Shown: in pieces, positions 17,434 to 25,856 of the stretch | Position numbering within the stretch: the first letter of the stretch is position 1 | How the letters are laid out: the number at the start of each line of letters is the position of its first letter | Assembly (NCBI RefSeq): GCF_016909015.1 | Contig: NZ_JAFBFA010000008.1 | Span: 1 to 64,000 of the forward strand | DNA from: Gracilibacillus alcaliphilus | Lineage (GTDB): Bacteria > Bacillota > Bacilli > Bacillales > Amphibacillaceae | Direction of reading: 5' to 3' | Length of the DNA stretch: 64,000 nt | Notes under the pieces: model-generated | Database searches by the model: none | The model's input: the letters and a program-made list of their open reading frames with translations, nothing else | What the model was told of the DNA's origin: nothing | Program-made: the position numbers and the translations under genes

Positions 17434-17704
17434 TATTACATCACCTCATATCAGAAATGAATTAATTATATGTTAACGGATCAAAGTTTGTGAAATATTT
17501 AACATATTGTTCCCTATTAGCACTTTAAAAAGTGTAAAAAATGAAATATTCAACACATCTAACACATGTTCTGAAAGGCGGCATTTTGTCAACAGTTGCC
17601 ACTTTATAGTTTTTTAGAAACGAGATCTGTATAAGATAAATCAATTGGACAACATTCTAATCTAATTCTCATAATTATAATCCCTAAAAGTTATTTACTC
17701 TCCT

Positions 17705-17767
17705 ATTCAAATATACACTTGAATGAATAAGGGAGATAAGATACTATATAATCAAATGCATATTTGA
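17705..17767 (+). promoter_or_regulatory. Two CadC-type operators and promoter region of cadCA
   Basis: ATTCAA (17705-17710) and TTGAAT (17719-17724) are inverted half-sites, and TCAAATGCATATTTGA (17752-17767) is a perfect palindrome core. Both share the TCAAAT/ATTTGA half-site of the plasmid pI258 CadC operator as I recall it. A possible promoter is TTGAAT with TACTAT (17743-17748), so bound CadC would block the polymerase. Confidence 0.6.
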
Positions 17768-17787
17768 ATGAAAATGGAGTGATAAAA

Positions 17788-18156
17788 TTGACTAAAAAAG
17801 ATATGTGTGAAGTTTATTGTTATGACGAGGAAAAAGTCAATCGCATACAAGAAGAATTACAAAATGAAGATTTATCTCATGTTTCTCAATTATTCAAAGT
17901 ACTCGCAGATGAAAATAGAACAAAAATATCTTATGCATTATGTCTTGATGAGGAATTATGTGTATGTGATATTGCGAATATCATTGGCTCAACTGTAGCA
18001 ACTGCTTCCCATCATTTACGTACGCTTCATAAACAAAAAATTGTGAAGTACCGGAAAGAGGGAAAACTTGCTTTTTACTCATTGAATAATGAACATATTA
18101 AGCAATTAATTTCGATTACGTTAGTCTATCAGAAAGAAGAGAAAATAAATGTCTGA
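17788..18156 (+). CDS. cadC: Cd/Pb/Zn-responsive ArsR/SmtB repressor CadC
   Basis: A 122-residue winged-helix repressor, the usual CadC length. All four thiols of the metal site are present: Cys7 and Cys11 (MCEVYCYDEEKVNRIQ) and the ELCVCD pair in the HTH helix region. The recognition helix segment is ATASHHLRTLHKQKIV. The start is TTG 17788, with GGAG 9 nt upstream; an earlier in-frame TTG at 17764 lies within the operator. cadA starts 8 nt before its stop, so the two are translationally coupled. It should release DNA when Cd, Pb or Zn binds. Confidence 0.92.
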   Translation: MTKKDMCEVYCYDEEKVNRIQEELQNEDLSHVSQLFKVLADENRTKISYALCLDEELCVCDIANIIGSTVATASHHLRTLHKQKIVKYRKEGKLAFYSLNNEHIKQLISITLVYQKEEKINV

Positions 18157-20272
18157 ACTATTTGCGAAAGAAGAAATGAAAGCTTATCGTGTGCAAGGAT
18201 TCAGTTGTGCAGGCTGTGCAAAAACTTTTGAAAATAACGTCAAGAAATTACAAGGTGTAGAAGACGCCGAAGTTAATTTTGGAGCAGCAAAGGTTTATGT
18301 TAAAGGACAAACAACGATTGAAGAACTAGAAAAAGCAGGATCGTTTGAAAATTTAAAGGTTCGAGATGAAAAAGAACAAAAAATAGAGCATAAACCTTTT
18401 TGGAAACAAAAAGAAACTATAAAAGTCTATATTTCAGCCATATTACTTTTAGTTAGTTGGTTTGTAGGAAAACAATTAGGAGAGGAACATTTCCTGCCGA
18501 CTATCGGGTATGCAGCGTCTATTTTAATTGGCGGCTACACGCTCTTTATTAAAGGTCTTAGAAATCTAAGCAAATTACAATTCGATATGAACACACTTAT
18601 GACTATAGCGATTATTGGTGCAGCTATCATCGGTGAGTGGTTGGAAGGAGCAACAGTTGTTATTCTTTTTGCTATTAGTGAAGCGTTAGAGCGTTACTCT
18701 ATGGATAAAGCTCGTCAATCGATAGAATCGTTAATGGATATTGCACCAAAAGAAGCATTGATTCGTCGAGGCAATCAAGTAATGAGTATCCATGTAGATG
18801 ATATTCAAATTGGCGATATTATGCTTGTAAAGCCTGGTCAGAAATTAGCAATGGATGGTACCGTTTTGAAAGGAACATCTACCTTAAATCAAGCTGCCAT
18901 TACAGGTGAAAGTGTTCCAGTTACGAAAACAGCAGGGGATGAAGTATTTGCTGGAACATTAAATGAAGAAGGCTTGCTTGAGGTAAGCGTAACTAAACGA
19001 GTGGAAGATACTACACTTTCAAAAATTATTCATCTTGTTGAAGAAGCACAAGCAGAACGTGCACCTTCTCAAGCGTTCGTCGATAAATTTGCTAAATATT
19101 ATACACCAGCTATTGTGATTTTAGCTATGTTGATTGCTGTTATGCCACCATTAGTTTTTGCTGGAGATTGGAGTGCGTGGATTTATCAAGGATTAGCTGT
19201 ACTTGTAGTTGGTTGTCCTTGTGCTCTCGTTGTTTCTACGCCAGTAGCCGTAGTGACTGCCATAGGGAACGCTGCAAAAAATGGGGTTTTAATTAAGGGC
19301 GGTGTCTATTTAGAAGAAGCGGGAAATCTTAAGGCTATTGCTTTTGATAAAACAGGAACATTAACAAAAGGTATTCCTACTGTCACAGATGTTGTAACGT
19401 ATAGTGGGAGTGAAAATGAATTATTAACCATTACAGCAGCAATTGAAAAGGGATCACAGCACCCTCTTGCTTCCGCTATTATCAGAAGGGCGGAAGAAAA
19501 AGGATTACATTTCAACGATATATCTATGGACGAATTCCAATCTATTACAGGAAAAGGGGTTAAAGCAAGGATAAAACATGAAATATATTATGTAGGGAGC
19601 CCAAGTCTGTTTGAAGAATTGCATAATCAAATAAGAAGTAACCAAAAAGAAAAAATTACCGGTTTACAAACAGCGGGAAAAACAGTCATGGTTTTAGGAA
19701 CAGAAGCAGAGATTCTTGCATTGATTGCGGTGGCAGATGAAATAAGAGAATCATCCAAAGAAGTTATCAGCCAATTAAATCATCTAGGAATCGAAACAGT
19801 TATGTTGACAGGTGATAATCAACGAACTGCAAAGGCGATTGGACAACAAGCTGGGGTTGTAGATATCGAAGCTGATTTACTTCCAGAAGATAAGTTGGCT
19901 TTTATTAAAGAACTTCGGGGGAAATATCAACATGCAGCTATGGTTGGGGATGGTGTGAATGACGCTCCAGCACTTGCAGCTTCTACGATTGGGGTAGCCA
20001 TGGGCGGTGCAGGAACTGATACAGCATTAGAAACAGCAGATATCGCTCTTATGTCAGATGATTTAAAAAAGTTACCATATACCGTTCAATTAAGCCGAAA
20101 AGCATTGACGATTATCAAACAGAATATTAGCTTTTCTTTGGGAATTAAAGCTGTTGCTTTACTGTTAGTTGTACCTGGTTGGTTAACATTATGGATAGCA
20201 ATATTTGCAGATATGGGAGCCACATTACTTGTGACACTAAACAGTTTACGATTATTGAGGGTAAAGAAATGA
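18149..20272 (+). CDS. cadA: Cd/Zn/Pb-exporting P1B-type ATPase CadA
   Basis: A 707-residue membrane pump. It has one N-terminal HMA domain with GFSCAGCAKTF (Cys20, Cys23), about eight membrane helices, the actuator motif TGES, the transport motif CPC at about 356-358, the phosphorylated Asp of DKTGT at about 400, the nucleotide-domain GSQHPLASA and the hinge GDGVNDAP near 599-606. This set defines the Zn/Cd/Pb subfamily. It is co-transcribed with cadC and its stop overlaps the ATG of a broken flavoprotein gene (ATGA). It removes toxic divalent metals from the cytoplasm using ATP. Confidence 0.93.
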   Translation: MSELFAKEEMKAYRVQGFSCAGCAKTFENNVKKLQGVEDAEVNFGAAKVYVKGQTTIEELEKAGSFENLKVRDEKEQKIEHKPFWKQKETIKVYISAILLLVSWFVGKQLGEEHFLPTIGYAASILIGGYTLFIKGLRNLSKLQFDMNTLMTIAIIGAAIIGEWLEGATVVILFAISEALERYSMDKARQSIESLMDIAPKEALIRRGNQVMSIHVDDIQIGDIMLVKPGQKLAMDGTVLKGTSTLNQAAITGESVPVTKTAGDEVFAGTLNEEGLLEVSVTKRVEDTTLSKIIHLVEEAQAERAPSQAFVDKFAKYYTPAIVILAMLIAVMPPLVFAGDWSAWIYQGLAVLVVGCPCALVVSTPVAVVTAIGNAAKNGVLIKGGVYLEEAGNLKAIAFDKTGTLTKGIPTVTDVVTYSGSENELLTITAAIEKGSQHPLASAIIRRAEEKGLHFNDISMDEFQSITGKGVKARIKHEIYYVGSPSLFEELHNQIRSNQKEKITGLQTAGKTVMVLGTEAEILALIAVADEIRESSKEVISQLNHLGIETVMLTGDNQRTAKAIGQQAGVVDIEADLLPEDKLAFIKELRGKYQHAAMVGDGVNDAPALAASTIGVAMGGAGTDTALETADIALMSDDLKKLPYTVQLSRKALTIIKQNISFSLGIKAVALLLVVPGWLTLWIAIFADMGATLLVTLNSLRLLRVKK

Positions 20273-20370
20273 GACATTCGATGGCATATGACGTAATAAT
20301 TATTGGCGGCGGGCAAGCTGGTTTAGTATGGAATTTTCGCTAAAACAGAAAAACCTTCCTTTCGTTATCT
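20269..20370 (+). pseudogene. N-terminal scrap of a CzcO-like flavoprotein
   Basis: ATG 20269 overlaps the cadA stop. The first frame reads YDVIIIGGGQAGLV, a dinucleotide-binding motif, then stops. A second frame continues from ATG 20328 as SLKQKNLPFVI, which is how family members go on after GQAGL. A frameshift near 20325 and loss of the rest leave only about 35 family residues. Genes of this type (CzcO, NAD(P)/FAD-binding) often follow cadCA, which fits. Confidence 0.65.
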
Positions 20371-20422
20371 TTATAAGGCTGTTTGGGATTACTTATGGCT
20401 TTAAAAAGGTAATCACAATATT

Positions 20423-20466
20423 AAAAACGTCATTTGAACGGTATTTACCGACAGATGACGTTTTTT
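20423..20466 (+). terminator. Rho-independent terminator after cadCA
   Basis: AAAAACGTCAT / ATGACGTTTTTT, an 11-bp stem with a 21-nt loop and T run. Confidence 0.75.
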
Positions 20467-20510
20467 ATAGAGTTAATGATGCAGGAATAATTATTTTGAT
20501 TAAACGTTGA

Positions 20511-20941
20511 AAAGGGACGTGATTTCTTTCATTGGGGGAATGTGCATGATTTAGTATAATAAATATCGGGGTGCCCCTCTTATTAAACATTACTCGGATC
20601 AGACCCTAACCTCTAAAAAATTTCAATAATCCCCTGCTTAAGTTGCTATTTATTTTTGACTTACACACTTGACAACCTTGGTACATATCAAAAACTGTAT
20701 ATCCTAAAGCATCAGCATGAGTAGTGTTCAAGACGTGTAAAATTATGAAACTATTAAAGTTTTAAGATTCTGATCATGAAAAAAGTAGATCAGTATGTGT
20801 TTCTTACAAAAAGTAAAGACCTAATAGCATTTAATGATCAAATAAGGATGTAAGTATGGATGTAAACCTTCTTATTGCTTCGATTGCCTTATAAAGGAAA
20901 GTTGATCCACCGTTTTAATCAGAATTATATGTATCTTATTC
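20511..20941. other. Intergenic stretch without recognised genes
   Basis: AT-rich sequence with no ORF having a ribosome binding site and no strong hairpin. It joins the cadCA region to a decayed MFS gene and may hold a transfer boundary. Confidence 0.5.
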
Positions 20942-21548
20942 TCAATTTCTTCGCCCATAAACCAATAAAACAATCGAAAAGAACACCCTTATCGCTGTAA
21001 TAACAGCACCTGTTAGATTTACAGATGCCATGTTAAAGCATGCACGTATCGTTTCTCCGCCTAGGTATGCTCCAACAGCATTCGCTAAATTAAATGCAGA
21101 GATATTGACGGCTGCGGCAAGCGTAGAACCTTCTTTGGCGGTTTGGACAATTTTTGTTTGTAATAACGGCACGGTTGCAAAAGCGGTAAAACCGAATAGA
21201 AAAACAATGATGGAGGCCAGTGGTTTATCATGAACGGTCCAAGTGAATAATGTCAAAATGATTGTTAACAGTACTAAGGTAATCATTAATGTCGGCATTA
21301 GTGAACGATTAGCATGCTTCCCCGCTGCAAGGGTTCCTAAAAAGGACCCGATCCCAAATATAAATAAAAAAGGTCGTAATAGCCTCTACCGGAAATCCAG
21401 CAAAAATTTCCGTCTGTGGCACAATATATGTGTAGGAAGCAAATACACCTCCATATCCAAAAATAGTAATGAGTAAAACAAGCATAATTTGTGGATTTTT
21501 AAATGCGCCCAATTCTGATTTCAAGGACTGGTTGTCGTTGTTATTCAT
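20942..21548 (-). pseudogene. Truncated and frameshifted MFS transporter
   Basis: Two pieces in different frames: 21548-21309 (FKNPQIMLVLLITIFGYGGV ... SYTYIVPQTEIFAGFP) and 21298-20942 (LFGFTAFATVPLLQTKIVQT, AFNLANAVGAYLGGETIRA). They correspond to the second half of a 12-helix drug efflux transporter and join across a frameshift near 21330. The first six helices are absent; the piece starts 4 nt inside the end of hxlR. The intact MFS at 22429 is of the same general type, so this is probably a replaced or duplicated neighbour. Confidence 0.8.
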
Positions 21549-21892
21549 CCATTTTCTGAAGCATATTTATCCATTTTTTTAAATTCCTCATGAGTAAACC
21601 CCCATGCACACATTTCTCTTAAAATATGTTCCAATGATTTTCCATGTGTTGATAAAGAATATTCTACCCTTGGCGGAATTTCCTGATAAACAACTCGGGT
21701 GACCAGTCCGTCTTTTTCTAATTCTCTAAGTTGCTGTGTTAGCATTCCCTGCGTTATTTCAGGCATTAAACGTCTTAATTCACCAAAGCGCTTTGTTCCT
21801 TTTTCTAAAAGGATAAATAGTATGTGAGGTTTCCATTTTCCACCAATTGCTTGAAGTGCGGAAACAATTCCGTATTTTGATAGATCGTCCAA
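21545..21892 (-). CDS. HxlR-family transcriptional regulator
   Basis: A 115-residue winged-helix regulator with the family signature IGGKWKPHILFILLEKGTKR, FGELRRLMPEITQGMLTQQL and RVVYQEIPPRVEYSLSTHGK. The start is TTG 21892, nine nt after AAAGGAGG. The N-terminal redox Cys of YodB/HypR types is missing; a single Cys lies in EMCAWG near the C-terminus. Palindromes at 21936 and 22065 are likely its operators. It faces the MFS gene at 22429 and overlaps a broken MFS gene downstream. Confidence 0.9.
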   Translation of the reverse strand: MDDLSKYGIVSALQAIGGKWKPHILFILLEKGTKRFGELRRLMPEITQGMLTQQLRELEKDGLVTRVVYQEIPPRVEYSLSTHGKSLEHILREMCAWGFTHEEFKKMDKYASENG

Positions 21893-21935
21893 AAGAATCT
21901 TCCTCCTTTATAGTAAATGCTAATAGTCACTATTT

Positions 21936-21948
21936 CATACTAAGTATG
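21936..21948. promoter_or_regulatory. Probable HxlR operator 1
   Basis: CATACTAAGTATG, palindromic except for the central base, 44 bp upstream of the hxlR start. The same 13-mer recurs exactly at 22065. Confidence 0.6.
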
Positions 21949-22064
21949 TTAATCATACCAGAGAAAAAGAAGAATGATAATAAATCAGCCTTACAGCAAT
22001 TTTCTGGATAATTAAAAAAATATAAAAGCTGTACATTAGACAGGACTTCATTTGTACCTTTTAC

Positions 22065-22077
22065 CATACTAAGTATG
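22065..22077. promoter_or_regulatory. Probable HxlR operator 2
   Basis: A second exact copy of CATACTAAGTATG, on the side of the intergenic region that drives the plus-strand SDR remnant and MFS gene. Confidence 0.6.
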
Positions 22078-22144
22078 AAAAATATATCTACTTTTCAAGT
22101 TGCATCCTGCCCACCATAATTAGTAATCAGGGGAGGGGACATCA

Positions 22145-22343
22145 ATGACATCAATGTTAAAAAATATAGGGGCACTTGTTGCTGGTGGAGGTCGGGACAC
22201 CGGGGAGCGGCCTTGGCCTTCGCTTATGTTCATACTGCAGAAGAAGAGCAGGGGCATTGTCAGAAATACGTGCTCTTGGACAGCAAGGAAAAGCAATTCA
22301 GGTTGATATCAGTAATCTGGAAGAAATCATTGCAGATAAATAA
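22145..22343 (+). pseudogene. Scrap of a short-chain dehydrogenase (SDR)
   Basis: From ATG 22145, after GGGGAGG, the frame reads NIGALVAGGGRDTG, a degraded glycine-rich cofactor motif. The second frame gives GAALAFAYVHTAEEEQG and the third gives IRALGQQGKAIQVDISNLEE, both standard SDR N-terminal segments. Two frameshifts and loss of everything after about residue 65 (no YxxxK) show it is dead. It sits between the HxlR operators and the MFS gene and was probably part of their regulon. Confidence 0.75.
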
Positions 22344-22428
22344 AACAATTTTTTGTACCAAACATTACAATATAATGCTTATTTGTAAACTGTTTCGTAA
22401 ATAAAAAATGAATTTGGAGTGAACACAA

Positions 22429-23589
22429 TTGCCTTTTGTAGTCTTTATACTAGGTTTTCTTATTTTTTCACAAACAACATCAGAATTTATGGTAGCGGGA
22501 ATTATGCCTTCCCTGTCAGAAGAGTTTGGCGTATCTATTGCAGCGATTGGCTACCTTATTTCAGCTTATGCAGTAGGAATGATTGTAGGTGGACCAATCC
22601 TAACCATCGCTTTACTAAAGGTTCCACTAAAGAAAGGATTAACGGCTTTAACATTTGTATTTCTGATTGGACAAACCATTGCAGCGATCTCCCCTAATTA
22701 TGAAGTGATGATAGCAGCACGTGTGATACAGGGGATTGCTTCTTCGGCAACATTTGGAACAGCCATATCACTTGCCTATCAACTCGTTCCCGCTCATTCA
22801 CGAGCACGTGCGGCTTCCGTTGTATTAGGCGGTTTAATGATCGCAACAGCAGCCGGAGTACCGTTTGCTATGGTGTTTAATTTGTATCTAGGCTGGCGTG
22901 CCAGTTTTTGGGCTGTTGTTGTTTTGGTATTTATAGCAGCCATATTGGTGCAATTTCTTATTCCCGCTCTTGAATCACAAGAAAAAGGAACTGTTAGTGT
23001 CAAAAAAGAACTTAGTTCCTTTAAAAACTACCGTTTATGGGCTGCCTATACAACAAATGTATTTATTATCGGTGCTACCTTTGCCGCATTTAGCTATTTT
23101 ACACCGATCCTGACTACTGTTACAGGATTTAGCCCAGGGGTTGTTCCATTTATTTTGGGAATCTATGGTGTAGCAACTGTTATTGGTAATATTGCGGTCG
23201 GCAGGTTAGCAGACTTGCATATGATGCCTACCATGATGGTTGGGCTTTTTATCCTGACAGCTGCCTTAATTCTATTTGGCTTCTTTGCCGCAATTCCAGT
23301 CATCGCTGTTGTCGCAGTTATTATCATTGGTTTAGTTGGCGTGTCCTTGAATCCAGCGATGGCGAAACGTGTGCTTACCGTTTCTAATACAGGAACACTC
23401 GTAGCCACGGTAAATAACTCGATGATTAATCTCGGTCTGATGATTGGTTCGTCTGTTGGTGGTATAACGATTGACGCTGGCTTTGGACTTACTTCTCCTT
23501 TATGGGTCGGGGTTGTTCTGGCAGTTATCGGTTTGATTACTTTACTTCCGGTTATTCGAGGGGAAATCCCTGCTGCCCATGGTTCATAG
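22429..23589 (+). CDS. MFS drug efflux transporter
   Basis: A 386-residue integral membrane protein with 12 predicted helices. Family features are SEFMVAGIMPSLSEEFGVSI in helix 1-2, the loop motif ARVIQGIASSATFGTAISLA and the helix-5 motif GVPFAMVFNLYLGWRASFW. This is the drug:H+ antiporter-1 group (YdhP/AraJ/NepI-like). The start is TTG 22429 with GGAG 9 nt upstream. The gene faces hxlR and lies downstream of two HxlR-type palindromes, so induction by an electrophile or drug through that regulator is likely. Substrate unknown. Confidence 0.9.
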   Translation: MPFVVFILGFLIFSQTTSEFMVAGIMPSLSEEFGVSIAAIGYLISAYAVGMIVGGPILTIALLKVPLKKGLTALTFVFLIGQTIAAISPNYEVMIAARVIQGIASSATFGTAISLAYQLVPAHSRARAASVVLGGLMIATAAGVPFAMVFNLYLGWRASFWAVVVLVFIAAILVQFLIPALESQEKGTVSVKKELSSFKNYRLWAAYTTNVFIIGATFAAFSYFTPILTTVTGFSPGVVPFILGIYGVATVIGNIAVGRLADLHMMPTMMVGLFILTAALILFGFFAAIPVIAVVAVIIIGLVGVSLNPAMAKRVLTVSNTGTLVATVNNSMINLGLMIGSSVGGITIDAGFGLTSPLWVGVVLAVIGLITLLPVIRGEIPAAHGS

Positions 23590-24401
23590 GGGAAAAGTAG
23601 AAGCTTTTGAAAGTGTGTGTTTAAAATTAATATGTTTAACAGACATTATTATCTATGACAATACGAGTTGTTCTGTTTCTATTATTGGATCTTTATCCCA
23701 TATATTTTGATTAAATGCTTTCTTTCTCAATCACACAAGGAATCTAGAATCGGTTTTAAACTGCAGCTGTAGTCACTTCATTCCTATTCTATTTTTGAGG
23801 AGTTTTGATTATAAATGATTTGATTGATCATTTCGTTGTCTACAGTTGGCTACAATTAAATAAAAGGGGATGTTGCATAATGGAAACTACATGGTGCGAC
23901 AGTTCCTCTTTTTAGGTGCATGACTTATTCTTTTCAAATGGTTGAAAAGAGGTGACGTCAAGTAATCCATTTCTGTTGACCCCACTATGGCTACTTGATC
24001 TCTTCAAGTTCCAAAGAGTGGGCTTTTGATCAAATGCTGAGATTATATCTTAGCTGTTTAGGCTTTAAGGAGTGGGCTTTTGCAAAGATGCCAGCTTTAT
24101 CTTATCTTTTCAAGCCCCCATAAGCCGCCTTTTATCCAGACAGCAAGGCTATCCCATCCTTACTTATTCTTGTTAAATGAGTATGGCTATTCTCATGTGT
24201 GAACATACCAACATTTTATGGCAGGAGCTGTTAGCGTTTTTTTGAAAATAAAAGAAAACTCATTATATTCCATTCTTCTCGCCATGATGTAACCGTTAAC
24301 TACATTGAAAAATGGACAAAAATCGCCACAAGCATAAAGTGCTTTTCTTGGTTTTTCTTAGCAATTATTTTACAATGATAAGAGGCTGGCAATCAGGAGA
24401 A
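23590..24401. other. Long intergenic stretch with a 54-bp imperfect tandem repeat
   Basis: About 800 bp without a gene. AGTGGGCTTTTG occurs at 24017 and 24071, with related sequence after each, giving two diverged copies of a 54-bp unit. Nothing else could be assigned. Confidence 0.45.
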
Positions 24402-24497
24402 GTGCGTGTTCAAAAAAATCCGTTGAAAAAGAGCAAGAAAAGCAAGTTCACTCCATTATTCACGGCATCATTTTCATGAGATTTTTTGAACATCCTC
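24402..24497. repeat. Dispersed TTGTTCAAAAA-type repeat, copy B
   Basis: GTGCGTGTTCAAAAAAATC at the left and GATTTTTTGAACATCCTC at the right are inverted ends around about 60 bp. The ends match those of the copy at 35377 with left and right exchanged. It looks like a non-coding MITE-type element. Confidence 0.6.
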
Positions 24498-24569
24498 TAG
24501 AAGCATAATTTTTGGCCTTATTTGATAGAATAAATGAAGACACAAAAATAATTGATTAAAAGGAGCCAA

Positions 24570-25856
24570 GTGACTGTGGATACACTAGAAAAAGTAATAC
24601 CTAAAAATGGGTTTGATTTACACCTTCTACATACGAAGAAGTTTAAGACAATCCATCTGTCCATGAAGTTTACGACTAAGTTAACACGTGAGAATGTAAC
24701 GAAACGGGCATTACTCCCATATGTATTACAACAGGGAACTGCAAATCTGCCAACGGCAACGAAACTCCGCCAGCGACTGGATGAATTGTATGGAACGGTG
24801 TTAGCGGTTGACACCAGTAAGAAAGGGGAGCATCATATTCTTACGGTTCGATTAGAACTGGCAAATGAACAGTATATTGCTGGTGAACAGAACCTCTTAG
24901 ATAAAGGAATTCACTTCTTAAAAGAGTTATTATACCAGCCTAAATTAGAAGGTCAAGGGTTTGATCCGAAAATTGTCGAACGGGAGAAAGCCACACTTCA
25001 AAGTAAAATCGAGGCATTAAAAGAAGATAAGATGACCTTGGCTAATACTCGTATGATTGAAGAAATGTGTAAGGATGAAGCTTACCATTTACGTGTTACC
25101 GGCTATGAAGAGGACTTGTCTGCTATTTCTCCTGAAGACCTGTATCAATATTTTCAAGAAATACTGACAGAAGATCATTTAGATATGTTTGTCTTAGGAG
25201 ATATTGAAGAATTGGCTGTAGAGGGGAAAGTGGAGGAATTGGTCATCCCTCGTCAGCAGGCTGCTATTACAAATACGACCTTAAACACAGTAGAGGAACA
25301 GCAAACCATTGTGGAATATGATGATATTAGTCAAGCTAAATTACATTTCGGCTATCGTACCAATATCACTTATAATGATGCAGAGTATCCGGCATTACAC
25401 GTTTTTAATGGTTTATTTGGAGGTTTTCCAAGTTCTAAATTGTTTTTAAACGTCCGGGAAAAGAACAGTCTGGCTTATTATGCAGCGTCTCGAATTGAAA
25501 GCCATAAAGGTTTGATGTTTGTGTTTAGCGGTATTGCTCCAGGGCAATACCAACGGGCGAAAGACATTATCCTAGAACAAATGGAAGATATGCGGCAAGG
25601 GAATTTCACCGATGATGCACTGCATGAAACAATTGAAATGACCATTAATCAACTTCGTGAGACATTGGATAGTCCGCAAGGGATGATTGAACTGCACTAT
25701 CAGCGGGTATTGGCGCAATCGACATTGTCTCCAGAACAATTACTAGAAAACGTACAACATGTCACTCGAGAACAGGTAATAGAAGTTGCCAATCAAGTAC
25801 AACTGGACACCACCTATCTACTGACTAGTAAGGAGGCAAAAGCTGATGAAGCATAA
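24570..25856 (+). CDS. ymfF: M16-family peptidase-like protein YmfF
   Basis: About 428 residues of the insulinase/pitrilysin fold. The HxxEH zinc motif is absent from the expected N-terminal position, as in other YmfF proteins, so it is probably the non-catalytic partner of YmfH. The C-terminal half has the typical FGGFPSSKLFLNVREKNSLA and SRIESHKGLMFVFSGI segments. The start is GTG 24570 or GTG 24576, both after AAAGGAG (24558-24565). It overlaps ymfH by 11 nt. The pair belongs to the conserved ymf cluster upstream of pgsA and recA. Confidence 0.9.
   Translation: MTVDTLEKVIPKNGFDLHLLHTKKFKTIHLSMKFTTKLTRENVTKRALLPYVLQQGTANLPTATKLRQRLDELYGTVLAVDTSKKGEHHILTVRLELANEQYIAGEQNLLDKGIHFLKELLYQPKLEGQGFDPKIVEREKATLQSKIEALKEDKMTLANTRMIEEMCKDEAYHLRVTGYEEDLSAISPEDLYQYFQEILTEDHLDMFVLGDIEELAVEGKVEELVIPRQQAAITNTTLNTVEEQQTIVEYDDISQAKLHFGYRTNITYNDAEYPALHVFNGLFGGFPSSKLFLNVREKNSLAYYAASRIESHKGLMFVFSGIAPGQYQRAKDIILEQMEDMRQGNFTDDALHETIEMTINQLRETLDSPQGMIELHYQRVLAQSTLSPEQLLENVQHVTREQVIEVANQVQLDTTYLLTSKEAKADEA

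Noticed and set aside
23870..23925. IS30-like terminal sequence (GTGCGACAGTTCCTC)
   Set aside because: It resembles the AGTGCAACAGTTCCTC next to the IS30 fragment at 57400, but no transposase or second end is present and the match is short.
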